A stretch of 64,000 bases of DNA from Adiantum capillus-veneris (Eukaryota; Streptophyta; Polypodiopsida; Polypodiales; Pteridaceae), in assembly GCA_014529385.2 (NCBI GenBank), contig CM043954.1, forward strand, positions 5,969,306-6,033,305. The letters are read 5' to 3'. A program made the position numbers and the translations under genes. Every line of letters begins with the position of its first letter. The stretch's first letter is position 1. Positions 43,438 through 56,290 of the stretch are shown here, in pieces. The notes beneath the pieces were generated by a model. The model was not told the DNA's origin, searched no databases, and worked only from the letters and a program-made list of their open reading frames with translations.

Positions 43438-44991
43438 ATGGCTTCAGGCAATGATCAGTCGACTCCCTCTGCATCTGGAGATGCGGGCTGGGATCACAAC
43501 GAAGATTCAGACAGAGAGTATGGCCCGCCTCGGCCTACTCAGGCGGAGCGTTGTCAATTGATTGGCGATGCAACAAAGATGATGCTCAATTTTGCCAAGA
43601 ACCCGAAGATGGCAAAATATATGAACCAGACCTCTTTGGAAGAGGTACAGATGGAGTGGCAGAGAACCACAACACCACTCCCGAAACCCGCTCTCAAGAA
43701 ACCTTCTGCCTCCAAGAAAATATACGGAGCAGGAACTGGAGAACGTGGTTGATGCACGGATTGCTCAGCTTTTCGACGTGCAAAAGAAAGACAAAAAGCA
43801 CGGCAAAAAGCAGAAGAAAGGCACTGACTTCCCGTGATATTTGGGTCGTCGGTTGACATTTGACAAGGCAAAGAAACAGAAGAAGCGTGTTCGATTTAAA
43901 GGAGTACCCAGTTCTTCTTCTTCTTCTTCTGACAGTTCTTCTAGCTCCTCGGATTAGAGCGAAGAAGACAGAAAAAGCAAAAAGCGAAGCAAGACACAAA
44001 GCTTCGGAAAGGGCAAGAAAAAGGCAAAGAAGGCTACATCTCGCCCAGAGACTGACAGTTCTACTGAGGACTCGTCTACAGACAGCTCAGATTCCGATGA
44101 CGGAAAGTTTTATGCGAACAAGAAGAATTTTTACAAAGCCAACCAGTATGACTTTCTTGAAGATAAAAGCAAGAAAGTCCGAGAGTTTAAGAAAGGTGGC
44201 CACTCGATCAAGTTTGATACTTTTCAGGATACTCAGATGCTTCGAAGGCTTTGTCTTTTGTACAGCAGTTTGACATCGCTTTCGCGGGAGGACTCTATTC
44301 AGAGCACTCCAAGATTTGGAGAGCTGCCTCTTACTTTAAGGGGAATGCTCGTACTTGGTGGTCCACTCTTCTATTAAGCAAGACTGTGCCAGTTACATGG
44401 CTGAAATTCAAGAGGCTTTTTATTTCTTCTTGGTTGACTCAAGAGTTTGAGCGAGATATACGAGCTGCTTGGAACCATCTTCGGATGACCAAGAGCGATA
44501 CAGTGAATTCTTATTGTGAAAGATTCTGGAGCTCTTTTCTACCCGCCTCTTCATTCAAGAAGATCTCGTTCAGAGAACAGATTGAGCGGTTTACCTTGGG
44601 TCTACCTACAGAGATCCGAGATCACTGCTTGGAACAGAAGTCAGCTTCTATTCAGGAGTTGATGAGTCATGCGAAGCGGGGCTTTGCCATTCACTCTGGC
44701 AGTCTGACCTACCCCACAGATGAGGCCATGACACAACGAGCCGAACAGACTTCTGGGAATGAAAGTAGAATGAAAAAGAGCAACCCAGAGAAAAAAAAGG
44801 ATGCACGACCCAAGCTTACTCTTGAGGAGAGAGCTCGCTTCATCAGAGAGGGGAAGTGCTTTGGATGCGGGGAACATGGACATATTTCCGCAAAGTGCCC
44901 TGATAAGGCACAGAAAGAACAGAATGATAAAGACGACGACAGGTCTAAGAGTTCGAGAGCAGCTGAGGAATGTGGCAGAAAAGGTAGATAG
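43438..44991 (+). pseudogene. gag: Gypsy F gag
   Basis: It starts MASGNDQSTPSASGDAGWDH at 43438. The first frame runs to 43752, and frame changes follow through the basic and Ser-rich region. The Gag domain and zinc knuckle form an open stretch (44251-44991): SFVQQFDIAFAGGLYSEHSK, NARTWWSTLLL, ERFWSSFLPAS and CCHC CFGCGEHGHISAKC (about 44866-44907). Frames disagree near 43735, 43955 and 44230. Confidence 0.92.
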
Positions 44992-45496
44992 AAAAGCAGA
45001 ACTGGTACCACATGGCGTGGGACCTGCACCGAATCTAATGAATGAAAGTACAAACTTTGCCGCTTTCGGGGCAAAGCGAAGGATCAGGAAGCTCTTTTGA
45101 AGGAGCCAAGGCCAACTTCTTTTCACTTGGAATTGGCGGCTCGATTTTGAACTACGCCCGACAGACTGACGCCACAGGCGGAGGTAGTTCGACTGGCACC
45201 CGGATGGGATGTTGCCATTACACCGAGCATTGGCAAACTTCGTTTGCAATGACAGGGGTGTTCAGGGCACGTGAGTGACGTTCTACTCGGGATCCCTTGG
45301 TACCACAAGAACTACGACATGGTTGACTACCGGGCCGAGAAAGCGACTTTGATAAATGAAGGGCTTAGAGATTGTACTTGATGAACTTCAGTTTTCTTAC
45401 TCATTCTTTTGGGAGAACTGAACGATGGATAAAAGTTGAAAATGTTTTGACCTGAAGAAAAGAACGCCAAGATTTTTTTCTCCACGCTCATGTCGA
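44992..45496 (+). pseudogene. pol: Gypsy F protease, heavily decayed
   Basis: Remnants such as FGAKRRIRKLF and GAKANFFSLGIGGSILNYAR align with the protease of Gypsy B by position, and scattered stops break every frame. The catalytic Asp-Gly-Ala loop is not intact. Confidence 0.65.
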
Positions 45497-46915
45497 TTGC
45501 TTTTGAGAGGGCCTGAAGATCATACCATTGATCTGATATCTGGAAGAACGCCACCAAATCGGCCACCTTATTGTGTGAGTCGAGTACAGAATGAAAAGAT
45601 TATGAACTCAGTGAAAGACCTCTTGGAAAAGGGTCTTGTCCAGCCTAGTACTTCACCGTATTGCTCTCCAGCGTTGTTGGTTTTGAAGAAAGACGGATCT
45701 TGGAGAATGTGCATCGATTATAGCACTCTCAACGAAATCACCATCAAGAACAGATTTCCGATTCCTAGGATCGATGATATACTCGACAGGTTACAGGGAT
45801 CCTCATGCTTTAGCAGGATTGACTTGAAGAGTGGATATCATCAGATCAGGATAGCACCAGGAGATGTCTACAAGACAGCTTTTCGGACGACTTTTGGGTT
45901 ATTTGAGTGTTTGGTGATGCCTTTTGGCTTAACCAATGCTCCTGCGATATTTAACCGGATGATGGACAGGATTTTTTCGAGAGTACAGGCTATTTGTTGG
46001 CACTTTCTTTGACAACATCATTGTTTTCTCCAAGAATGAGGCAGAACACAGAGATCATCTACTTCAAGTCTTTCAGGCATTACGAGATCACACGTTAGTG
46101 ATTAATGCAAAGAAAAGTGAATTTTTCCTACCAGAGACACTTTTTGGGACACATTGTGTCAGCAACAGGAGTGCAAATGAACCCGGCCAAGATAGAGACT
46201 ATCCGTGATTGGCCCGATTTGAGGAATGTCCATGAAGTTAGAAGCTTCTTGGGACTGTGTTCGTACTACAGGCGGTTCATACGAAAGTTTGCAGAGGTTG
46301 CTTCCCCTTTGAATACCTTGACACAGAAAGGAGTACCTTTTTCGTGGGGACCCACAAAGGTGACTGCCTTTCGGACATTGAAAGAGAAATTCACTACAGG
46401 ACCAGATTTGACTTTGCCTGACTTGCAGAAGTCATTTGAAGTATTTTGTGATGCTTGTGGTCGTAGTCTGGGTGCGGTCTTGATGCAAGAAGGCCATGTC
46501 ATAGCTTACGAGAGCCGTTTGTTCTCTAGGCCGGGGATGACAGCACAGATCTATGGGAAAGAGCTTTTGGCGGTTATCCACGCTCTTACTCAGTGGCGGC
46601 ATTACCTACTCGGAGCGGATTTTACTGTCTTTACAGACCATCAGAGTTGGCACTACTTCTTGTCATAGAAGCAGCTTTCGGAAAAGCAGATGCGGTGGGT
46701 GAACATCTTGTCACAGTTCCACTTCCAGATTGTCCATGTGCAGGGACAGAAGAATGTGGTGGCAGATGCTTTGTCTCGAAAACCGTTGGTTCTGGCTATT
46801 TCCGCGATACATCATAGGAGCTTCGAGGATATGGTCGATCAGTGTGCCACAGATACAGATTTTGTAGATATTTTCACACGGATACGGGATGGGAGACAGT
46901 AGCTGGATACTCCGG
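45497..46915 (+). pseudogene. pol: Gypsy F reverse transcriptase and RNase H
   Basis: RT is open from 45497 to 46012: [73 protein letters not shown]. After a frame change the catalytic motif reads [15 protein letters not shown], the second Asp changed to Asn, which would abolish activity. RNase H (46105-46668 and on) has [20 protein letters not shown] and [11 protein letters not shown] followed by TAG. The finger region is lost at the deletion after IRDG. Confidence 0.93.
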
Positions 46916-47769
46916 TTATGAGTTTGTTTTGGAAGGCAATTTGGGAGAACATTGGCACGCGGTTGCAGTTCTCGTCATCGTTCCACTTGCAGACTGACGG
47001 GCAATCTGAGATTGCCAATTCAGTGATTTTAGATTTATTGAAGTCTTGTATCTCGCATCAGAAGACTCAATGGGAAAAGAACTTACCTTTGGTGGAATTT
47101 GCCTACAATAACACTATACACTCTTCGACGGGGAAGACGCCATGAGAGATTGTTGAAACTGCTACGAAGGTTCCATCCTTCCTGAGCACGAAAGATTAGA
47201 AATTTGAAGCGGATGAATATTCGCGAGACTTCGATACGACTTTTGCCAAGGTTCGCGAGACTTTGCAGGAGTCTCAAGAACGACAGAAAAAGGCAGCGGA
47301 TCACCATCGTCGCGACTTGAAACTGAAGGAGGATGATTGGGTGCTCTTACTTTTGAGAAGGCACGCCTAAGAAAGAAAAAGGGAAAGGAGAGGCTTTTTC
47401 CAAAGCTTAGTATGTGATACTACGGACCTTTCCAGATTACTGACAAGATAAATGATGTCTCCTTCCGATTGGAACTGCCAGATACTTGGAGGATTCATAA
47501 TGCATTGCATGTGAGTCTCTTGAAACCTGTTAAGGGTGATGTGCCTGATGATGGGGAGCCTGATGAGCAACCCAAAGTGGAAGAAAACGAGGAGATCCTT
47601 GTTCCTGAACAGATTTTGGCACATAATGATACGAAGAAAGGTAAAGTCCGAAGGGGGGTTCTTGGTTAAGTTCAAGAACTTTCCTGCATTTGATGCGAAG
47701 TGGATGGAGGAGGAGGACCTAGCAGATACTCCTCGGATTGTGAAACTTTACCTCGATGTTTTGGTTTAG
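46916..47769 (+). pseudogene. pol: Gypsy F integrase end and chromodomain
   Basis: Reading resumes inside the integrase core with MSLFWKAIWENIGTRLQFSS and the catalytic Glu in TDGQSEIANS. The first two catalytic Asp residues and the zinc finger are deleted. The C-terminal part continues in several frames ([14 protein letters not shown] overlapping [17 protein letters not shown]), and the chromodomain ends [20 protein letters not shown], stopping at 47769. Confidence 0.9.
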
Positions 47770-48230
47770 CATAGTCTACTCCAAACGGAACCCAGAACTC
47801 AGCTTGGCCGAAGATCTGGTGCAGTGGGATGCACAAGAGGGAGTTACTCCGCTCCTTTGTCAACAGATGCCTCGATTTTGATACTAAAGTCACTGATGTC
47901 TCTTTGAGCTTCAGGGATACTGAGAGCTGACAGTATTCTGTTGGATGACTTTATGAAATGGAATTCCTGATTATGATACTGATTTGTTCTTGACTTCTTG
48001 TGAGTGCAGGAACTGATAGCCGAAATGACTGCAGCATTTTGGTCTGATTGATCTCGAATAGACATGGTTGCAATAGGGGTTAGTCAATCGGACATCGATG
48101 AGGTCCCGATTGGACCTAGATGTGATTGCTAGCTACATTGCCGATAAATCATGGTCTAAGATCCGAATGAATGTTGAATGTCATGTGATGTCCTGTGATG
48201 TCTGGTGATGTCCTGTGATGTCGTGTGATA
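47770..48230 (+). other. Gypsy F 3' untranslated region, truncated
   Basis: It aligns with the 3' untranslated region of Gypsy B (opposite orientation, 21564-22130), including GATGTCCTGTGATGTC-type short repeats (48183-48229). It ends abruptly at the TA array. Confidence 0.8.
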
Positions 48231-48514
<284 letters not shown>

Positions 48515-48515
<1 letters not shown>

Positions 48516-49081
48516 GCTTCCTCATCGTCGACTTTGACAGAGAGAACCAACCCGCTACAAATATAACAACATAATAAGAATGTACCGGCAACCCTTACCT
48601 ATGCACTACGTCAAGGCTGGGTCGGGTAAACATCAAAAAAACCCACAAACCCATAATAATAGAAGTGCCTATAAATAAATAGGCCCAGAGTGGGCAAGCA
48701 GACAAAACATGGTAGACAGGCCAAAATGGCCGACCAGGACCAAATGTAACCCTCCACTAGACATTAATACATTAGAGTGCATTCGCACAGGGCTTAGTTT
48801 ACCCATACCGGGCTGAAAAGCTTGGTTTTCGCAAGCGCTGCCAGGGTTGGTAAGTAGAACCCTGCTCGGCAATCTCGACTCTACCAATTTTGGCAAAGTT
48901 GAGATGTCATTCTTCGCTCAACCGGCAGTGCTTGGCAAAGCTGGCCATGGCAGGCAGACCAAGGCAAGTTGGCAGGCTCGTTTTTAATTATACAGCAGAA
49001 TTTTTTTTGTTGATTCTCGACTACTGGGTGGTACCGAGCGCACCTGGCAATGATCACACCCCACTCTGCCTGCGTACGAAC

Positions 49082-49126
<45 letters not shown>

Positions 49127-49590
49127 AGCGAGGGGAAAGCAAATACCATAATTGCTGCACCGTTGTTATCCTCAAATGGAGGCTCTTCGGGCAGGGATAC
49201 ATCTGAGAAGGAAGGGCGAGCTGCCAATATAAAAGCTTTGTCCTCGCTGCTGTGTATACGAAGAGAAAAAATTTGCGAGTGCTGGCTAGCCCATGGGGTA
49301 CAGACCGAGCAGCTAGTAACTTCATGCGTAGGAACTGCGCAAGAAATGTCTTCTCCTGAACTTCCCCCACGCAAGCTTGCGCATCCAGACCTCGAGTTCA
49401 ATGGAGCGAACATTCTCTCTCTGTCTCTCTTCCTTCTCTTCTCGCTATTTCAAATTTCTGCCAGACCCTGCTAAGTGGAATTTCTACGTGGCACTTTGAA
49501 AGCTAAGCGATCTTGTACATAGCGGTCAAAAGCGTCCTTCAGAACCATAGCCAGACAGACAAGACAATGGCAATGCCTTTTACTCCCGCA

Positions 49591-49625
<35 letters not shown>

Positions 49626-49932
49626 CTAACTTATATAATGGGGAGGGTTCTTCATAAAGTAGCACCTGGGTGTTAAAGGTAAAACCGGAACATTATTTTT
49701 TATAATAGGAATATGGGGATGGAGATGGCAACCACTAGGACTTCAAATATTACATATGTTATGACGTTCTACAAGAAAATTGTGCAAAGAGATCGACAAG
49801 CTATAGCACCACCTCAGCACTGGCGACGCCCCATCGACGTCGCCCTCTGCAATGCCCACCAACACCGCCAGCTTACAACCTTCATCAAGTATCTGCAATG
49901 CCCACCAGCATCGCTAGCTTACAACCTTCATC

Positions 49933-49972
<40 letters not shown>

Positions 49973-49989
49973 TAGCCGTTTTTTGACTT
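48515..49989. other. No gene seen; CT/GA microsatellites
   Basis: Non-coding by eye. It holds (CT)n at 49083-49125, (GA)n at 49594-49622 and (CT)n at 49936-49968. Two similar stretches (49838-49880 and 49891-49935) repeat CTGCAATGCCCACCA and GCTTACAACCTTCATCAA. Confidence 0.6.
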
Positions 49990-50151
49990 AGTAGACAGCA
50001 GTTCACTCTTTTGACTATAACTTGCTCATCCGAACTCCGATTTAGGTGATCTATAGCCTGAATCGAAGAGCACGAAGCCCTCTACGCATTGATGTAAAGA
50101 CAGAATTTTTCTATGTAATGGAAGGCTTTGCTGTAAAACAGCATCTCAGAA

Positions 50152-51129
50152 GTGAAAAAACTGTCAAAACTTTTCGCTTTTGTTGCCGACTTGAAGGCAA
50201 TGTCAGACAAAACTCGCAAAGGTGGAAAAGCCATACTCGCCATGGAGAATGATGCAAAATCTCCAAGGAATTTAGATGCTAATCCAACCACATCGTCTAC
50301 AACAACGGAAGCAATGATCATGACTTACTTGATCTCATTACAAGAAACCGTCAACAAGCAAGGTGAAGAGTTACGCGCACTTGCAATGGAGAATGGCACT
50401 TTAAGAGTTCTCGTTGTAGAAAATGAGCACCTCAAGAAGGTTCTTGAAATGCAAACAACACGCTTGATGCATCTTGAGAATGAAGTTCAAGAATGTAGAC
50501 ACTCTCTTATTGACATGAATGTATTGAAAGAGCGCTTGAGCAAAGTTGAGAGTGATCATGTATTGAAAGAGGAAACGATAGATACAATACGACATGATGT
50601 ATGTGAGATGAGAAATACATCCAAATCATGGGCTGATATATATAAGGATAATGTGGTTTCTACATCTCCTATCACGCAAGCCGTTGTCCAAGCAAAGAAT
50701 GTAGAGAATGTGGACACTCAAGAATTGCAAGAATGACAAAAATGCTCAAAGAACATCGTCATTCGTGGAATCAAGGAGGAAAGCATGGAAACACCTCAAT
50801 CTCTTGCGGTTGCTATTGAAGAGTTTTTTGCTACACACTTTGGCATGTCAGGAATCATGGCTTATGGTGCACATCGAGTTGGAAAACAAGGAGTCCCTCG
50901 CTCGGGAGAAAGACCTATTGTAAATACCATGGCTGATGAGGTAAAGAGAAAGATCATCCTTGACAATGGTTGGATCTACCTCAAAAGAACGGGTTGTAAT
51001 GTATATGAGGATCACACTCTTATGCAACAAAATGTACGTCGCAAAGCATATGAGGAAAGAAGCAAGAAGGTTAAGGTATCATCTCAAAACGAAAAGCCAC
51101 TTGAGGATGCAAATCCACCCAACAAATAG
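50152..51129 (+). pseudogene. LINE ORF1 protein, L1 ORF1p-like
   Basis: ORF1 proteins bind and chaperone LINE RNA. After a basic start (MKKLSKLFAFVADLKAMSDK) comes a coiled coil at about residues 60-150 (SLQETVNKQGEELRALAMEN, VQECRHSLIDMNVLKERLSK). After one in-frame TGA (50734-50736) the same frame continues with KNIVIRGIKEES, like the first strand of the L1 RRM, and a C-terminal part with RPIVNTMADEVKRKII. There is no CCHC knuckle, which many plant LINE ORF1 proteins have. Only the TGA breaks the frame. Confidence 0.7.
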
Positions 51130-51135
51130 GGACAC

Positions 51136-52116
51136 ATGATCTATAAGACCAACTCACGCTTGCGAATAAGCTTTTGGAATTGTAACGGGTATCCATGGAA
51201 TGCGGGAATTGGCATTGATGAGCTTACCAACGACTCCGATGTGATACTTCTTGTCGAAACATGGGAGCATGATGCACAACGAATGCTTGGATTTGACAAA
51301 TACGATGTGCATTCTTTGATGTGGGCCAAAAATGCAAAGCAACGAAGAGGCCAAGGAGACGTAGCATGTATGACCAAAAAGGGTTTGAAAGATGTTTCCA
51401 TTGTCAAAGAAGATAAGTATAAACGCTACTTATGGCTGAAAATCAGCCCACCAAATGGTCAAGTCATGTTTATGGCCGGTTGCTACATTCCTCACTATGA
51501 CTCCAACTTTTATGCTCGCTTGAATATGGATAGAGATCAGTCCTTTGTTGAACTAGAGGAAGACATTGCTCATTACAAGGATCAAGGTGAAGTCATTGTT
51601 TTTGGAAACATGAATGCTCACACAAATATGTTACAACACGACAAACAACAAGTCGACATGCCGCATGTCTCAAGAAGAATGGATGACTCATACATGTATA
51701 ATCGAAGTTCTAATGATGCAAAAGAACTGGATCACTATGGAAAGTCACTTCTACATATGTGCAATAGTACCGGAATGCTCATTGCAAATGGTGTATCTCT
51801 ATGGCAAGGCACCAATGACTTTACATGTAGAAAGCACAATGGTGATAGCGTGATTGACTATATGTTGTTCTCGAAAGCCACTCTAGAATGCATACAAAGC
51901 TTTACACTTGGAGAATGGAATTCAGAATCGGATCATAGGATGTTATGTATTGACCTCAAGTGTGATAAACGGCCCGAGCATGTAGCCTCCAATCATGATG
52001 TGAATCATTTGTACCTACGTCTAGACTTCAAACGAGCACTTATATATGCTGATATGGTGGACCAAATGTTAAGCATGATAGAGCATCAAGAGAGCCCAAC
52101 ATTAAAATGCAAGTGA
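51136..52116 (+). pseudogene. LINE ORF2 endonuclease domain (APE type)
   Basis: This nicks target DNA. The domain begins LRISFWNCNGYPWN (Asn in the usual place), then VILLVETWEHD with the catalytic Glu, then VIVFGNMNAHTN, where the common motif is GDFNAHT, so the catalytic Asp appears changed to Asn. The end motif SESDHRMLCIDL holds the conserved Ser-Asp-His. The open frame ends with TGA at 52114-52116, and the linker to RT (52117-52554) has further stops. Confidence 0.87.
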
Positions 52117-53682
52117 AAAGTTTTCAAAGAAGTAATTTTCTCTTGTGCGAAGGAATGCTTTTCGGTGAAACACATGTCTTGCAAAAGGTCTAAGAAGGGT
52201 AGCACCAAGAAGAAATGGTTTGACATGGAATGTAGTCAAGCCCAAAAACACTTGCTAAGATTGGATGCAATCAAAGACAAGGAAGTTTACTTGGAATGTT
52301 CACACACATACAAAGCACTTGTTTAAAAGAAGAGGAGAAGGTGGGAAGTTGAAAAACAACTTCTTTTAGCGCAAGAGAAAGCACATGCATGTGGCAAGTT
52401 TTGGCAAAATCTAAAAGGTAAGCGCGTTGAGAGCTTTGGTGACTTGACTCTTGAGGATATGTATATGCATTGCAAGAACCTCTATGAGCAACCCAATGTT
52501 GATAAGATGGAGTGTTGTAGTTCCCTTCCGTTTATGTCTCCCTTCTTTACCATTTGAAGATGTATGCTGCGCACTTGAGAAACTTGCTACTCGCAAGGCA
52601 GGTGACCTTCAAGGTGTCAAGGCTGAAATGATTAAATGGACAAGAAAGAAAACACGATATTGGATATGCGATATGTTTAACCTTGCACTTCAGTATGACA
52701 TGCCTCATGATTGGAGTGCAAATTGGATCAAACCTTTGCAGAAAGGAGGAGATGTAAACAATGTGAACAACTATCGCACTATAATGGTTGGTTCTTTGAT
52801 GGCAAAGTTATTTGGATGTATCATGGAGATGAAGATAAGTGAATGGGCTGAAAAGAATGGCAAATGTGCGCTTGGCCAAGCAAGTTTTCGAAAGCATCAT
52901 AGCACTATTGATCACCTTGTCACTCTTTGAGTTCTTATGGAAGCGTCTCGATTGAAAGGAAAAAAGTTGTATTGTTGCTTTGTGGATTTCAAGAACACTT
53001 TTGACATGATACTGCGAGGAAATCTTTGGAGACGTATGCAAAGCCTTCAAGTGTCGAGAGAATTTATGAATGCAGTCTTTCGCATCTACCAAAAAGTGAT
53101 ATGTCGATTACATATGGGAGATGGAATTTCAGAATTTTTTGCAAGCACTATTGGTGTCAAACAAGGATACCCACTTTCCCCAACCCTCTTTGGGCTACTC
53201 ATTGATGAACTGGAATGCATGGTTCTTGATTTTATGCAGCAAGAAGGCATAGAAGAGGTTAAGATCGGAAATGCGGTGATCATGCTTTTGCTTTATGCCG
53301 ATGATATATTGCTCTTGGCACATACCTTAGAAGATGCACAAAAGCTTATGAGTGTCTTGGAACACTTTTGGCTACATAGCGGGTTGATCGTGAATGGATC
53401 CAAAACCAAGGTTATGCTTGTAAAGACCCTCAGAGACGAAAATCCATGCATTGTATACAACAATGAGCAACTTGAAGTGGTCGATCACTTCGAGTACCTT
53501 GGCCTTGAGGTTCCATCCAATCATAAATGGAAGGATTGTGCAATGCGTCGCTTGGAAACCGGAAAGAGGGCTTATTATGCATTTGAGAACATGTGAAATG
53601 CTGGAGAGATCAAGTGTTGGGCTCTCAAAAAGTACCTCTTTGACACATTGGTGACACCGGTGCTTCTTTATGGAGTGGAGGT
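52117..53682 (+). pseudogene. LINE ORF2 linker and reverse transcriptase
   Basis: After a broken linker, RT begins near 52555 with ALEKLATRKAGDLQGVKAEM, then WIKPLQKGGDVNNVNNYRTI, and LGQASFRKHHSTIDHLVTL, followed by TGA. The next open frame (52937-53596) reads CCFVDFKNTFDMILRGNLWR, VKQGYPLSPTLFGLLIDELE and the catalytic YADDILLLA (about 53293-53319). It ends TGA after AFENM and continues in phase to LLYGVEV at the Copia I insertion. Confidence 0.92.
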
Positions 53683-53888
53683 TGTTGGGGTATAAAGCCC
53701 AATGTGGTCGCTCAGGTAAGTGGACGGGCCGCCAGGTATGTACACATATTCTTTTGTAAAAACCTAATAAGAACTCACTACGCTCTACACATTACAGTAG
53801 AGCGAGTTCACCATATCGTCGTGCTCTTCTTCTCGCACTCTCTCTCGCGTCGCACTTCCGCTCGTACTCCTTCAACTGGTATCAGAGC
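53683..53888 (+). repeat. 5' LTR and primer site of Copia I
   Basis: TGTTGGGGTATAAAGCCC to CGTACTCCTTCA, followed by AC and TGGTATCAGAGC. The short LTR is usual for Copia. Confidence 0.97.
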
Positions 53889-54971
53889 TCAGATCGAGGC
53901 TCGGGGCAGCACTGCAGGAGGCTAGAGTCACCAACTCAGATTGGAGTGAAATTCGATAGGCGAAGACACGGCCCCAAATCCTATGGGAGCGCCCCAAGGG
54001 ATTGGTGTTGTCAGAATTTCATTCTGAGGTCATCTCGGCCACCGTTCGGCTTCGACAAAGGTCTGCGCAGGCCATTTTCGACTACGTGGTCTCGGCGGGT
54101 GCAGATCCGACTCTGCAAATTTGGGGTTTTCGGCCTACGACTGCAGGTGCTGAGGATATCGACACTCCCAAAGTGTTGATTTGTGGCTGTCTATACATCG
54201 AAGGACTGCTCACAGTTCTTGGAGACGTGTCACATACGACACGGGCGCATCTACACACAGACTGTAGGCGACATCCACTGGTTCATCAAGTAGCTTGTGT
54301 TGCTGCTTGATATTCCAGATTTCATCCTGACATTGCAGGTACTTCCACATGGGATGTATTGTCAGAGATGATGTATGTCTGTTGAGGGTTTGCTGGCTGT
54401 GAGTCACGCAGCAAACAACCGCCGCAGCGGTTACAGCATATAGTGGGAAATTTGTGGATGTATGACTTTGTGGGAAGTCTATGTACTGTCAGATTTACTG
54501 CAGCCTTTGTTGAGGGTCGAGTGAGGTTTTATTGAGCTAGGGGATTCTCGAATGTTGAGATCCTTTCGGTGATACAGGTCTTGGAGCGATCCCTCGAGCA
54601 CCCTTAGATAGGCACCTAGGATGTATTGACTGTGAGTTAGACAGTTGGGATTGCATCTTTGCTTTACTGCCGTTGAGGCATTGTCGCAGTCTATGCTTAC
54701 AGGACAGTGACAGGACATTCAGAGACAGTACAGGTGCAGGACAGGTTTACCCGCAGCTTACAGTGTCAGAGAGACAGTGTTTTTTGAGCTATTTTTGGTC
54801 TGTTTTTTTAGTACACCAGAGCCATTTTACAAAGGAGACTTTGCCGAAATTTATGCAGAATCTGAAGCTTTCTTGGTTCATTTGACAGGTTGATATTGGT
54901 TCAGAGGTCAGTTTACAGGGGAAACTCTGCCGAATTTTTCCCAGGAAAGTAAACCACTGTGAAGCGTAGCT
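53889..54971 (+). other. Copia I leader, about 1.1 kb
   Basis: No supported reading frame. The leader before gag is long for a Copia element. The frame at 54002-54310 is open but shows no family likeness. Confidence 0.55.
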
Positions 54972-56290
54972 ATGGCTAGATCACAGGACACTGCTCTTTA
55001 CAATATCAAGAAGCTCGATGGAACCAATTTCCCATTGTGGAAGAAGCAGATTTGGCACGTGTTGGTACAAAAGAAGCAGATAAAACCTATAAAGCTCAAG
55101 GGGATAAAACCAGAAGATATGGACGAAGATGAATGGAGCGAAATGGATGAATTGGCACTTTCTACCATTATGCTGACTTTGGCAGAAAGCGTTTACTTCA
55201 ATGTAGCAGACGAGATGTCGGCTTATCAAGCATGGTTAAAGCTGAGTGATCTTTATGAGAAGCAGAGTGCAGCTTCACAGGTATACTGGCTTCAGAAGCT
55301 TGTTGACGTGAAGATGAAAGAAGGGACACCTATGTCCAATCATCTGAATGAATTCAACACAACTATAGTCAGTTGTCAGCTCAAGGTGTCAAGTTTGATG
55401 AACCTGTTAGAGCTATGTTCCTGTTGATCACATTGCCGAAAAGTTGGGACACTTTTCGCACAACTTTGATTAATTCTGCACCTCCAGATGGTTTGAACAT
55501 AGCAGGTATAGAAGGAAGTCTGCTTGATGAAGAAACCAATAGAAAGACAATGGACAAAGGCAAAGGAACAGCCTTAGTTGTCAGGGGAAGGACCAAAGAA
55601 AAGTACAAAGGTGGAAAGAGGAATCAGTCTCGTAGCAAGTCCCGCAGTGCTAAAGGCAAGAGTGACATAGAATGCTACCATTGTGGCAAGAAGGGTCACA
55701 TGAAAAGAGACTGCAGAGAATGGAAAGCAAAAAAAGGCAAAGAGAAAGCTGAAGACCATGGTGAGAAGAACAAGTCCTCAGTGAAGATTCAAGAAATAAA
55801 TGTGACAAACATTGTTGCAGAGGATGACAGTCTAGTGTCAGGAGACATCTACTTCTTGAAGAATACAATGGACTCAGCTCTTCTTACAGCATCTAATGGA
55901 AATGCACTGAGTGACTGGATTATAGACTTAGGGGCATCACTTCATGTGTCTCCAAACAAGGAGTGGTTTACCTCTTATGTGACCACTAAAGATCATGTTC
56001 GGCTAGGCAATGGGCAGACATGTGAGATCTTAGGTGTTGGAGATGTTCAATTGAAGTTTCAAAATGGCTCTTCTTTCACGCTGAAGAATGTGAGACATGT
56101 TCCCGCAATTACAAAGAGCTTGATCAGCACAGGTTTACTTGATGATGCTGGTTACGTCACCACTTTTGGACAGAACATGTGGAAGATATCCAAGGGTTCT
56201 ATGACAATAGCAGATGGAGTAAAGTCTGGAGGACTTTACATGATTTATGTATCAAATGTCTCTAAAAATGTAATCAATGTAACCGAGTAG
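54972..56290 (+). pseudogene. gag: Copia I gag and protease
   Basis: Gag begins MARSQDTALYNIKKLDGTNF at 54972 with the UBN2-type Gag fold (WKKQIWHVLVQKK, AYQAWLKLSDLYEKQSAASQ). A one-base shift near 55375 moves the frame. It continues with FDEPVRAMFLLITLPKSWDT and the CCHC knuckle CYHCGKKGHMKRDC (about 55672-55713). Protease follows: DWIIDLGASLHVSPNKEWF, with DLGA instead of the usual DSGA, and VRHVPAITKSLISTGLLDDA. A TAG (56288-56290) separates it from integrase in the same frame. Confidence 0.94.

Larger units (their letters stand above)
42810..48230 (+). mobile_element. Ty3/Gypsy chromovirus F, truncated, no 3' LTR
   Basis: The 5' LTR (42810-43367), a methionine-initiator primer site (43369-43380), gag, a degenerate protease, RT, RNase H, the end of integrase and a 3' untranslated region are present. 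It is closely related to Gypsy B. The integrase zinc finger and most of the core are deleted at about 46915. The 3' untranslated region ends at a TA array at 48231, and no 3' LTR follows. A TSD cannot be found, as both ends abut TA arrays. Confidence 0.93.

Noticed and set aside
44641-45249. Minus-strand frame of 202 codons
   Set aside because: It is antisense to Gypsy F gag.
49054-49413. Open frames across the CT tract at 49083-49125
   Set aside because: They depend on the microsatellite, and flanking residues show no family likeness.
54002-54310. Leader frame of 102 codons in Copia I
   Set aside because: It lies in the untranslated leader before gag, has no homology that I recognise and overlaps another open frame.
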